NCBI GenBank assembly: GCA_040235555.1
Contig: JBECKZ010000206.1
Span: forward strand, 1 to 20,788
Length of the DNA: 20,788 bases
From: RI-92 sp040235555
Lineage (GTDB): Bacteria; Pseudomonadota; Gammaproteobacteria; UBA6429; Thiohalophilaceae
Reading direction: 5' to 3'
In this document: positions 1 to 6,819 of the stretch, piece after piece
Numbering within the stretch: the first letter of the stretch is position 1
How the letters are laid out: the number at the start of each line of letters is the position of its first letter
Position numbers and translations under genes: made by a program
The notes under the pieces: generated by a model
The model's input: only the letters and a program-made list of their open reading frames with translations
Told to the model about the DNA's origin: nothing
Databases searched by the model: none

Positions 1-983
1 GCATAGGGATCCAGGTAATGACGTAATTCGCCGAGGTCGCGATCGGCGGCGTAAAGACCTTGCATCAGATCATTACAACCGATGGCGACAAAATCCGCGT
101 ATGCCAGCAAATTCGCTATATCCAGGACTGCCGCCAGTGTCTCCGCCATGGCCCCCACCGCTACATGCTCAGGTAAACGCTGCCGGATTACACCCCGCCA
201 GTAGGCATACTCCTCAACCCTGACCAGAAAGGGGATCAGCACGCGCAGACTGAAGTCCTGCGCCAAGGCTGCCAGTGCCGTGAGTTGCGCAGCGATCACG
301 CTAGTCACCGGATCGAGTTGATATAAACGCACACCCTGCACACCCAATGGCCGACCGACGGCATCCTGGTGTGGAAACCACACCGGTATTTTATCCACCG
401 CCACATCCAACAGACGAAAGGTCACGGGCAATGGTGCTGCGGCTTCGCAGATCGCGCGAAAGGTTTGCAGATAAAAAGCGACGTCAGGCAGGCATCCATC
501 AGCGGGTAATAAAAATTCCGTGCGGACCAGACCGATCGCCTCAGCACCGAGTTGTACGGCCTGTTGTGCCGCCACGGGCTGGCGCACACTGGCATACAGG
601 TGTACGGATTGGGCACAGCCACTGGGTGTCGTGGTAGCAACGGCAGCGAACGTGGCTGTCGTTGTGTCATCGATGTCATCTGTGATGCGGCCACTGACGC
701 CATCGATGCACAGGGTCATTGACTCTTGCAACAGGCAAGCTTGTTGGGCGCTGACCAGGACCGTAGGGACACCCAGGCCCAGCAGGGTAATCATGGTATG
801 GGAAAATGGCGCAGCCTCGATCACGATCACACCGGCCGGCGCGGTATGCAATGCCGGGATGTCTGCCTGGGTGATCAGGACGATGCGCTGGGAAATATCA
901 CCCTGGCTTCCGTGCTGCAGTTTGCCCACTACGACACCGGGAAAGTACGGCATACCCATCATATCGAGATGCTGTTGATTCAT
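1..983 (-). CDS. PEP-utilising enzyme, PTS enzyme I-like (partial, runs off left edge)
   Basis: A continuous leftward frame from an ATG at 983 gives 327 residues before the window ends. It resembles the catalytic part of PEP-protein phosphotransferase (PTS enzyme I). A swivelling phosphohistidine motif SHT (His62) sits in a short N-terminal domain. GAEAIGLVRTEF (Arg154) and RLLDVAVDK (Arg190) follow, then GVQGVRL, GAMAET (Glu281) and AIGCNDLMQ (Asn304, Asp305). By family knowledge these bind PEP and Mg2+. The catalytic cysteine of enzyme I would lie beyond the left edge, so activity cannot be judged. The helical HPr-binding domain that precedes the phosphohistidine domain in true enzyme I is absent: only about 60 residues come before SHT. 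Several motifs are diverged (RTLDIGGDK becomes RLLDVAVDK). The start lies 10 bases after the stop of the CapA gene with no clear ribosome site, suggesting translational coupling. The acceptor is unknown. Confidence 0.8.
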   Translation of the reverse strand, partial: MNQQHLDMMGMPYFPGVVVGKLQHGSQGDISQRIVLITQADIPALHTAPAGVIVIEAAPFSHTMITLLGLGVPTVLVSAQQACLLQESMTLCIDGVSGRITDDIDDTTTATFAAVATTTPSGCAQSVHLYASVRQPVAAQQAVQLGAEAIGLVRTEFLLPADGCLPDVAFYLQTFRAICEAAAPLPVTFRLLDVAVDKIPVWFPHQDAVGRPLGVQGVRLYQLDPVTSVIAAQLTALAALAQDFSLRVLIPFLVRVEEYAYWRGVIRQRLPEHVAVGAMAETLAAVLDIANLLAYADFVAIGCNDLMQGLYAADRDLGELRHYLDPY

Positions 984-993
984 GATGGTCTAC

Positions 994-2223
994 TCATGAC
1001 CAGGAGATTTCAATTGATCCATCTTCATTCAGTTGTGCCCGGGTACCTAACGTTTCCCCTTCTGAGTTCAGCATATCCCGTAACCATTGCGCATCCTGGA
1101 GGGTAGCCCGATTGGATCGAAAGTGTTTAATCTGGGTGGGGATCAGATGCAAACGGGTAAGCCTGCCCGTCGCCGAATCCATACTGACAAAGTACATCAA
1201 CGCCAGATCATCCCGGTACGCTTCATAACCGCTAATCCCCTCGTAGTCGTTAAGAAAATCGCCACAGCCATACAAAATCGGTTTGTGCCGGTAGACTTCG
1301 ATACCCTTCGGATGATGCGAGGAATGACAATACAGGATGTCCACCCTGGCCTCATCAATCAGACGATGTGCGAAACTTTGCTGTTCGGGCGCAATTCGAT
1401 AACCCCAGTTCGCACCCCAGTGAATGGACACCACTACAATATCGCCAGCTTGTTTCAGCTTGTGAATGTGTCTGGCCAGTTGCGCAACAGTTTCCGTGGA
1501 AAAATCCTGTAAATAGTTAACACCGGCCCGGCGTGGCGTTGCCGCCCAGTCTTCGCTAATCCCGCTCGATGCATCCCCATACGCCAACACGATCACCCTG
1601 CCTTTGCCGGCGACGTCCATGATCGCTGGGGCAGCGGCTTCCACACTATTCTCACCGGCGCCTGCGGTTTTGATATGCACCTTGTGTAAGCTCTGCAAGG
1701 TCTCGGTCAGGCCGGGGTAACCAAAGTCCAGCACATGATTGTTGGCCAGCACACAACAATCGATCTGCGCGGTGGTCAGGCAGGGGACATTCTTCGGATG
1801 CATCCGGTAATGGATCGCCTTGCCCGGCCAATAGTCATCACTCGTCGTGATCGCAGTCTCAAGGTTGATGATTCGTACGTCCGGTTTTAACTGCTTGAAT
1901 GCCTGCAACGCGTTACCCCAGATATAGGCAAAGTCAACTGGCTTGTCGATCGGGCCATTGCGCGCTTCGGCCAAAGCCACATAATCCAACGCACTGGTGG
2001 CGTATGGTTCATGAAGCGTTGGATCACTGGGATGAGGCAATATCTGATCAATGCCCCGCCCCGTCATCACGTCGCCACACAAGAAGAGCGTGATGGGCTC
2101 AGATGCCTTTGCAGTATACGAGGTTTCATGTTGCATCGCGGCGAATACCTGCTTCACCAGTCCCGGGCTTGCACATGCCATCAAGAGTTTAATGGTTCTA
2201 CCCAGAAACGCTCTTCGTTTCAT
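994..2223 (-). CDS. CapA family metallophosphatase-like protein, Tat-exported
   Basis: A 409-aa protein of the CapA (poly-gamma-glutamate synthesis accessory / PGA_cap) family, which has a calcineurin-like phosphoesterase fold. Visible motifs are LFLCGDVMTGRG (about 46-57), INLETAIT (119-126), LANNHVLDFG (159-168), VVVSIHWGANWGY (263-275), ILYCHSSHHPKG (296-307) and ILYGCGDFLNDY (316-327). The N-terminus MKRRAFLGR followed by a hydrophobic stretch is a twin-arginine export signal, so the protein should act in the periplasm. I chose the ATG at 2223 because the RR motif then starts at residue 3 and an AGG lies 8 bases upstream. A GTG at 2238 in frame is an alternative. It lies in a leftward series with dodecin, a 62-aa protein and the PEP enzyme. 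No capsule genes are nearby, so a role in polyglutamate synthesis is not supported by context. Confidence 0.9.
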   Translation of the reverse strand: MKRRAFLGRTIKLLMACASPGLVKQVFAAMQHETSYTAKASEPITLFLCGDVMTGRGIDQILPHPSDPTLHEPYATSALDYVALAEARNGPIDKPVDFAYIWGNALQAFKQLKPDVRIINLETAITTSDDYWPGKAIHYRMHPKNVPCLTTAQIDCCVLANNHVLDFGYPGLTETLQSLHKVHIKTAGAGENSVEAAAPAIMDVAGKGRVIVLAYGDASSGISEDWAATPRRAGVNYLQDFSTETVAQLARHIHKLKQAGDIVVVSIHWGANWGYRIAPEQQSFAHRLIDEARVDILYCHSSHHPKGIEVYRHKPILYGCGDFLNDYEGISGYEAYRDDLALMYFVSMDSATGRLTRLHLIPTQIKHFRSNRATLQDAQWLRDMLNSEGETLGTRAQLNEDGSIEISWS

Positions 2224-2272
2224 GACAGATGCCTGCACCGCCAGCTTGATCCAGATTCCACCGAAACGTCAT

Positions 2273-2461
2273 TCAACCGTCAATAAAATCCTCTTCCCGC
2301 AGGCAGTATATTTCCTTAAGCTGTTCGCGCGTTCCGGTGCGCAGAGTCACGGCGTTACGAGGCGGACGTTGTTCCTCTGCCATGCGCTCGGTCTCATCCT
2401 CATACGGCCAGGCTTTCGACACCGGCTCAGCATCCTTGTTGAGCCAGATGTAATACCGCAT
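2273..2461 (-). CDS. small hypothetical protein, 62 aa
   Basis: I do not recognise the family. The protein is acidic and soluble-looking (MRYYIWLNKDAEPVSKAWPY at the N-terminus, ending EEDFIDG), with no membrane segment and one cysteine. The ATG at 2461 is preceded by GAGGTGAT at good spacing. It starts 18 bases after the dodecin stop and ends about 50 bases before the CapA start, on the same strand, which supports it as a real operon member. The short size and strong ribosome site suggest a small accessory protein of the dodecin/CapA/PEP-enzyme group; the function is unknown. Confidence 0.65.
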   Translation of the reverse strand: MRYYIWLNKDAEPVSKAWPYEDETERMAEEQRPPRNAVTLRTGTREQLKEIYCLREEDFIDG

Positions 2462-2479
2462 GCCATCACCTCAACTCGC

Positions 2480-2686
2480 TTAATGTTGCTCGAGCTCAAA
2501 GGTGATTTTTGCATTAATGCGATACTCCGTGATCTGATTGTTCTCGACCTTGGCTTCCATGTTCTGTATATAAATCGATTTTATATTCCGCAAGGATTTG
2601 GCCGCTTCCGTGACGGCCACCTGCGCCGCCGCTTCCCAGCCTTTCTCGGATTCGCCGAGCACCTCGATAACCTTTAAGAATGCCAT
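2480..2686 (-). CDS. dodecin family protein
   Basis: This 68-aa protein matches dodecin in length and pattern: a beta strand (MAFLKVIEVLGES), one helix (WEAAAQVAVTEAAKSLRNI) and two beta strands ending in NAKITFELEQH. Dodecins assemble into hollow dodecamers that store flavins (flavin type), or bind Ca2+ in the mycobacterial SecE2-like type. In the flavin type a Trp follows the LRN motif and stacks on the isoalloxazine ring. Here that segment reads LRNIKSIYI, with Ser in place of Trp, so classical flavin sandwiching is doubtful. The start at 2686 is set by AGAGGAG seven bases upstream. An upstream in-frame start at 2734 would add 16 residues not seen in the family. It is the first gene of the leftward operon. 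Confidence 0.9.
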   Translation of the reverse strand: MAFLKVIEVLGESEKGWEAAAQVAVTEAAKSLRNIKSIYIQNMEAKVENNQITEYRINAKITFELEQH

Positions 2687-2741
2687 TGCTCTGCTCCTCT
2701 TCACGTGGGCACATTGCATTCTGTGCAAAGCCACGGCTAAT

Positions 2742-2760
2742 TAAAATGATAATAATCAAT
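2742..2760. promoter_or_regulatory. possible Fur-like box in divergent intergenic region
   Basis: Within the 230-bp gap between dodecin (leftward) and the exported protein (rightward), this 19-mer matches the classical Fur consensus at 13 of 19 positions by hand alignment. It contains the dyad TGATAATAATCA (2747-2758). The area is AT-rich, so a chance match is quite possible. No clean -35/-10 pair was found for either direction. Confidence 0.25.
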
Positions 2761-2916
2761 CAAGCAGAGAGAATAGCCAAATGGCGAGAGGGAACACGTC
2801 ACTGGTTGCGGTTTTGTAGAATAAATGTAAGCACAGCGGGGGCACCGTTAATTATACTTAAACAGACTCACCCTAAATGGGTCAGGGAGAAACTTCATCA
2901 AAAAGAGGGATATAAG

Positions 2917-3756
2917 ATGAATTACCATTTTTCACCTAGTAAGCTGTTATCGATACCGCTTTGTATCTTAATTACGCTCCTGTGCGTGAAGGCCTTCGCG
3001 ACAGAACCTGAACCACCCATCGATATATGGGATGAACAGGTCGCCAAAGGTCATGTGCTGTTAATCATAAACCCCCATCTGGTACAGGCAGTCAAGGTGG
3101 AGCAGGCCCTGTATCAGGATGGCAAGGTATTACAACAAGAGAAAGTCGACTTCAGAAAATACAAAGTCGCCAAAGCGCCCAAACGCTTAGGGCTTTACCG
3201 GCCACAAACAGAGGAACGCAAAGAGCATGAAGCCCGGACAAAGCGCCCCTATTTAAAACTGGAGTTCAGCGAGCAAGCCCGCAAAGAATTGTTCTCCCTG
3301 CTGGAACGCAAAGAAATCAAGTTTAAACACAGCGTACCTGAATCCGAGCAGCGGTTTGCCGTTGCGGTCCCGGTAATGAGTTTTAAAGCCAGAAAAATGC
3401 CGGATGGCTACTACGCTTCCAAATTCGTGGCCAACGCAAAATGGCGCAAGGGCGGTGTGTCGCCCATTCACGTGGAACAGTGGGTCTATTTGAAAGCAAG
3501 CAAGGGCCGGGTGACGCCCATCAGCCTGGAAGAATATTCACGCCGTGTCGACCCGGTCAGCAAGAGTCTTGATGCAAACGACAGGCCGATAAAGGTGCAC
3601 ATCGGTAAAGGCAGTCCCGAGGAAAAAGATATCAAAGACACCAAGAGGTCCATGGCGGTTCCATTGGGCCGACTGGGCGGTGAACCTTTGGAACAGCCCG
3701 AACGGCGTACCAAAGCAATGGAAAAGAAAACCGTTGATGAATCCAACGAGCGTTGA
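2917..3756 (+). CDS. exported basic protein of unknown function
   Basis: A 279-aa protein whose family I do not recognise. A signal peptide is clear: a short n-region with Lys, a hydrophobic core (LLSIPLCILITLLC) and a probable cleavage after AFA near residue 28, giving a mature protein starting TEPEPPIDIW. The mature part has no cysteine or membrane segment and is rich in Lys, Arg and Glu, especially the C-terminal 70 residues. These look disordered (many E/K/R, ending KKTVDESNER). The start at 2917 is chosen for AGAGGGA six bases upstream; the open frame extends back to 2680 without a better site. It ends 13 bases before the metallopeptidase start, so the two are probably co-transcribed and may function as a pair, for example peptidase plus partner or inhibitor (inference). 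Confidence 0.75.
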   Translation: MNYHFSPSKLLSIPLCILITLLCVKAFATEPEPPIDIWDEQVAKGHVLLIINPHLVQAVKVEQALYQDGKVLQQEKVDFRKYKVAKAPKRLGLYRPQTEERKEHEARTKRPYLKLEFSEQARKELFSLLERKEIKFKHSVPESEQRFAVAVPVMSFKARKMPDGYYASKFVANAKWRKGGVSPIHVEQWVYLKASKGRVTPISLEEYSRRVDPVSKSLDANDRPIKVHIGKGSPEEKDIKDTKRSMAVPLGRLGGEPLEQPERRTKAMEKKTVDESNER

Positions 3757-3769
3757 GAGGGAGATCACG

Positions 3770-5053
3770 ATGCTACGCTTAATTTCAAGTTTATGTTTCG
3801 TATGCCTGTTTTTCATTACTTCGATCGGTGTAACGTTTGCCGCGAATCGCACGGTTTGTTTTCGGATGAAGATTCGTGATGATCGCTGGAATTGTTCGAC
3901 CTCTACCGAAGCCGGCGCACGCCGTCCGTGTCACCAGGGCGGTTACGTCTGGATGGTCGGGCATCAGGTGGAATTGTGGGATAAAGACTGGTCCGGAAGC
4001 GATGAATATATTGGTACCTGGTATATCGGGGGTCAGGGCACCCAATGTATCACCTTCCCCTGGGAGGGCCAGTCGTATCAAAAAGGCGAAGCAAACCCGG
4101 ATTTATATTTGCGTTATATCAATCGAGTCAACCGTACTGGCTATAGCAACTATGTCTATATAGATGGCAAGACGCAGAATGGTGGTGCGGCTACCATCAC
4201 CACCTGGCGCAACGGGCAATCTGGCGATCCAGACCGGTATGTCGCCATGAATTGTACGAGTGGGACAACATGCTATATCTACCCTTCCGGTTCATTGGTG
4301 CCCACCAATGACATTGCCTCGGAGCGCGGTCTACGTATCATGGCCCTGGATTCCGCCCAACATGCATTGCAGGCATTCGGTGAGGTCATGAATAGAAACA
4401 TCAACATTCGTTATCCCGGCCGGACGGATTGTCCGACAAGTTGTACCACGGCGCGTGACTTGATCAATATCACCGCGTCGCGGGGGAATAATGGCTTCAA
4501 TGTTGCCCATGAAGTCGGTCATGCCATACAAATGCAACAGTTTAACCAGGACTGGCTGCGTGATGATTGTTCGCGCAATGGCGACGGGCATAGCCTGACC
4601 TCAATTGAATACAACTCCTGTGCCACGACCGAAGGTTTTGCCGACTACGTGGGTGTCACCAGTTGGTATGAACCCAATAATGCCAGTACCGTGCCCATCG
4701 GCTGGGGCAGGGACTTTGAAGTGGCGCAACCCGAATCCAACACCTGCAGTACCAACGCAAGCATGGAATTGCAAGTTGCCAAGGCATTCTGGGATCTGGA
4801 TGACTGGAATCAAGAGGCGGGTGTCGCCCCGGCCACCGGTGAAGATGATGACCTCGCCTACGGCACCACCGCCATTGCCCAAGGCTGGCGACAGTTTCCC
4901 AACGGTTCAGGCAACCGGGATAAGGGTGAGTCCGGCCGTGATGGTGTGAACATGCGCGACTATTATGCAAACAACACCGGCCGTTTCACTGCGACCCATT
5001 TCTTTGAGACGTTTATCCGGCATAACTGCCTGCAAGACCAGACGAATGATTGA
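3770..5053 (+). CDS. secreted zinc metallopeptidase (HExxH), cysteine-rich
   Basis: A 427-aa protein with a signal peptide (MLRLISSLCFVCLFFITSIG, cleavage near VTFA-A). The zinc site HEVGH (His247, Glu248, His251) is followed 41 residues after the first His by TTEGFADY, whose Glu288 is the likely third ligand, as in gluzincins. The N-terminal part (about 26-180) has no recognised catalytic motif and may be a beta-rich binding or pro-domain. About 13 cysteines in the mature part (for example CPTSC, and CSRN...CATTEG around the active site) suggest disulphides and an extracytoplasmic site. The start at 3770 has AGGGAG seven bases upstream. It is the second gene after the basic exported protein, and a strong terminator follows at 5061. 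Substrate unknown; peptidase activity is inferred from the motif. Confidence 0.85.
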   Translation: MLRLISSLCFVCLFFITSIGVTFAANRTVCFRMKIRDDRWNCSTSTEAGARRPCHQGGYVWMVGHQVELWDKDWSGSDEYIGTWYIGGQGTQCITFPWEGQSYQKGEANPDLYLRYINRVNRTGYSNYVYIDGKTQNGGAATITTWRNGQSGDPDRYVAMNCTSGTTCYIYPSGSLVPTNDIASERGLRIMALDSAQHALQAFGEVMNRNINIRYPGRTDCPTSCTTARDLINITASRGNNGFNVAHEVGHAIQMQQFNQDWLRDDCSRNGDGHSLTSIEYNSCATTEGFADYVGVTSWYEPNNASTVPIGWGRDFEVAQPESNTCSTNASMELQVAKAFWDLDDWNQEAGVAPATGEDDDLAYGTTAIAQGWRQFPNGSGNRDKGESGRDGVNMRDYYANNTGRFTATHFFETFIRHNCLQDQTND

Positions 5054-5060
5054 ATGCCTG

Positions 5061-5092
5061 GGGATCAGGCTTTGGTCTGATCCCTTTATTTT
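5061..5092 (+). terminator. rho-independent terminator after metallopeptidase
   Basis: A perfect 8-bp stem GGGATCAG (5061-5068) / CTGATCCC (5077-5084) has an 8-base loop and is followed directly by TTTATTTT. It lies 7 bases past the stop codon and ends the 2917-5053 transcription unit. Confidence 0.92.
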
Positions 5093-5195
5093 CCGGTATC
5101 CGGGGTGCAATTGGTGTTTATTGTGAATTCATTAGCCGACTTGACGGTAATCCCAGAGCAACAAAAACTTGGCAATAACAAAGGGTGACACAAGA

Positions 5196-5244
5196 GTGGT
5201 TCGATTTGTCCCAGGCTCAGGACAAATTGGGACAATTTAACCAC
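5196..5244 (+). promoter_or_regulatory. overlapping inverted repeats with mutually exclusive hairpins
   Basis: Outer arms GTGGTT (5196-5201) and AACCAC (5239-5244) enclose TTGTCCCA (5206-5213) and TGGGACAA (5228-5235). The same left arm can instead pair as TTTGTCC (5205-5211) with GGACAAA (5220-5226), which lies in the loop of the first hairpin. The box GGACAA therefore occurs three times, once inverted. It could be an operator array or a switching leader RNA. It lies about 200 bases before the first gene of the uptake operon. Confidence 0.45.
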
Positions 5245-5369
5245 TATCATGACGCGTTAATTATTCTTACCAATCGCCGTTCTCTCGTATTTCTTTCCAT
5301 TCCAGCTAATTTTAACCACCACATCGCGCATACGTGTGGCCTTATTCATATTGTGCTGTCGTGGCACAG

Positions 5370-5381
5370 TGGATGCATCCA
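5370..5381. promoter_or_regulatory. 12-bp perfect palindrome upstream of uptake operon
   Basis: TGGATGCATCCA is its own reverse complement and ends 61 bases before the ATG at 5443. It is preceded by a smaller dyad, TGTGC (5352-5356) / GCACA (5364-5368). This is a possible operator; no known regulator motif was recognised. Confidence 0.3.
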
Positions 5382-5442
5382 ATGCAGTACCGGCAAGGCG
5401 CCGTGAATTGCGTCTATTCATCAAACGGACAGGATTTTTGGC

Positions 5443-6210
5443 ATGCAGCTATCTCATCTTCCAGTGCGCACACTGCTGATCGGTGTCGATGATACCGATA
5501 ACCTCGACAGTCGCGGCACCGGTTACCACGCGCGTTGCCTTGGTGCCCTCCTGAACGCCCAACGACTGGGACGTGTCAACGGTATCAGTCGGCACCAGTT
5601 GTTAGTCGACGACGCGATCCCCTACACCTCACACAACAGTGCCGCCTGTCTTCGCCTGGAACTTGCTGAAGGCGCGGATCAAGCTGACGTCATCGATAAC
5701 TGCCGGAAATTCCTGCGCGACACATCGGCACCCGGCTCAGATGCCGGACTGTGCGTGAGTCCGTTGGCGCATGCCAACGAATCCGTGCAGTCATTTGGCA
5801 AGCGTGCCCAACGTGAAGTACTGCAACGCCGGGAAGCCGAGGAAATGGCAAAGCATGAAGGAGCATACCTGGAAGGACTGACCGGCGATCACGGTGGAGT
5901 TATCGGTGCGTTGGCAGCGGTCGGTCTGCGCGCATGGGGTGCGGATGGACGTTTTGTCTGGGTCGAAGGGATACGCGAACGAGCCGGTAAACGGATTTCG
6001 ATTGCGACAGTCCTCGAAGAAACGGGAGTCGAAGGTGTCATGACGATGGCTGGAAAAGCGATCACCGATGGTACCCAAATTTTAAATCTAGGCCCGTGGC
6101 CGCGTCCGATTGCACACGAGGGTCGGGCAGTTTTACTCGTGGAGGAGAACCATGACACACAAGACAGTCAATGGCGTGTCGTCGATCGCGCCATTATCAA
6201 ACGTTATTAA
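5443..6210 (+). CDS. DDTD-motif protein related to the N-terminal part of archaeal TiaS
   Basis: A 255-aa cytoplasmic protein. LLIGVDDTDNLDSRGTG (Asp16, Asp17, Asp19) matches the start of archaeal TiaS (tRNA-Ile2 agmatinylcytidine synthetase), where the motif belongs to the ATP-hydrolysing kinase-like domain. TGDHGGVIGALAAVGLRAWG (147-166) matches the second conserved block of TiaS. The protein is much shorter than TiaS (about 420 aa) and lacks the OB-fold and zinc-ribbon that bind tRNA. Bacteria normally make lysidine with TilS instead, so tRNA modification is unlikely; ATP-dependent modification of a small molecule is my inference. The start has AGGA nine bases upstream. Its last 59 bases overlap the next gene, indicating tight co-expression with the S-component-like protein, receptor and TonB downstream. 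Confidence 0.75.
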   Translation: MQLSHLPVRTLLIGVDDTDNLDSRGTGYHARCLGALLNAQRLGRVNGISRHQLLVDDAIPYTSHNSAACLRLELAEGADQADVIDNCRKFLRDTSAPGSDAGLCVSPLAHANESVQSFGKRAQREVLQRREAEEMAKHEGAYLEGLTGDHGGVIGALAAVGLRAWGADGRFVWVEGIRERAGKRISIATVLEETGVEGVMTMAGKAITDGTQILNLGPWPRPIAHEGRAVLLVEENHDTQDSQWRVVDRAIIKRY

Positions 6211-6727
6211 ACAGCAGCCATTATCAGACTTGCGTAGCGGTCTCTGGATCGTCGGCCTTGGCGTGCTAGGTGTCGTGTTGCATGCCAGCATTAGAGTACC
6301 GATGCATCTGCCAGGGCACCATGGCCTGGAGTGGATGGCATTGCTGGTCTTAGCCTCCATGACACTCCCGCATCGTTGGGCGGCCACCGGCGTGGGTATT
6401 GCCGCGACAGCATTTGCCTATCTACCTGTGTGGGGATGGCACGATCCGTTGGCTCCGCTGGTCTATCTGGCCTCCGCCATGCTCTTCGATATGTTCTGCA
6501 TCATGCTTCCCCGGCGGCGACTGCGCCGCACCCTGATGTTGTGCGCCGGCGGACTCGCATTTTCCGCTACAGGTTTGATCAGTTTTTTTCTCGGTCCACA
6601 TGGCGCAACCGCCCACGCGGTCTGGGGACTCTGGACCTTAATGCATTTTGGCTTCGGGCTGGCGGGTGCACTGATCGGCATGCAATTAGGTGCCTGGACA
6701 CAGTCGCGTCTCGAGGCACATCCCTGA
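6152..6727 (+). CDS. integral membrane protein, ECF-transporter S-component-like
   Basis: A 191-aa protein with about five to six hydrophobic segments: GLWIVGLGVLGVVLHASI (about 31-48), WMALLVLASMTL, a segment ending FAYLPVWGW, PLVYLASAMLFDMFCIML, CAGGLAFSATGLISFFLG, and a final segment rich in small residues (GFGLAGALIGMQLG). Size, topology and the VPMHLPGHHGLEW turn resemble substrate-binding S components of energy-coupling-factor transporters. The family is not certain, and no ATPase or T subunit is in the window. The start at 6152 has GGAGGAG just upstream and lies inside the end of the DDTD gene. Co-transcription with the DDTD protein and the outer-membrane receptor suggests it carries the receptor's substrate across the inner membrane. 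It may work as a solitary S component like BtuM (inference). Confidence 0.6.
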   Translation: MTHKTVNGVSSIAPLSNVIKQQPLSDLRSGLWIVGLGVLGVVLHASIRVPMHLPGHHGLEWMALLVLASMTLPHRWAATGVGIAATAFAYLPVWGWHDPLAPLVYLASAMLFDMFCIMLPRRRLRRTLMLCAGGLAFSATGLISFFLGPHGATAHAVWGLWTLMHFGFGLAGALIGMQLGAWTQSRLEAHP

Positions 6728-6748
6728 ATGTTCGCACGCTCACCACCG

Positions 6749-6775
6749 TACCCTTCACGCGCAGCGTACAGGGTA
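6749..6775 (+). promoter_or_regulatory. intercistronic hairpin before the TonB-dependent receptor
   Basis: TACCCT (6749-6754) pairs with AGGGTA (6770-6775), and an inner stem ACGC (6757-6760) pairs with GCGT (6764-6767) around a 3-base loop. There is no T-run after it, so it is not a terminator. A role in mRNA processing or stability between the permease and receptor cistrons is possible. Confidence 0.4.
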
Positions 6776-6819
6776 GACGCGTGCTACCTCTCTGCCTTGT
6801 CTGAAGTTAGGACGATTTT

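Larger units (their letters stand above)
5093..5442. other. 350-bp leader / intergenic region before the uptake operon
   Basis: No protein gene is convincing here. A GTG-started 73-codon frame at 5185 has no spaced ribosome site. The region contains an imperfect long hairpin (5196-5244), a 12-bp palindrome (5370-5381), and the ribosome site AGGA before the ATG at 5443. I looked for a cobalamin riboswitch and saw no B12-box-like sequence. No clean -35/-10 pair was found. Confidence 0.6.

Noticed and set aside
520..978. 152-codon rightward frame opposite the PEP enzyme
   Set aside because: Shadow of the leftward enzyme I-like gene, whose motifs are unambiguous.
5185..5406. 73-codon rightward frame starting with GTG in the leader of the uptake operon
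   Set aside because: The only ribosome-site-like bases (AAAGG) touch the start codon. The frame runs through the hairpin and palindrome elements, and the translation has no recognisable pattern.
5093..5442. Cobalamin or other known riboswitch before the receptor operon
   Set aside because: No B12-box-like or other familiar aptamer core found; only simple hairpins and palindromes are visible.
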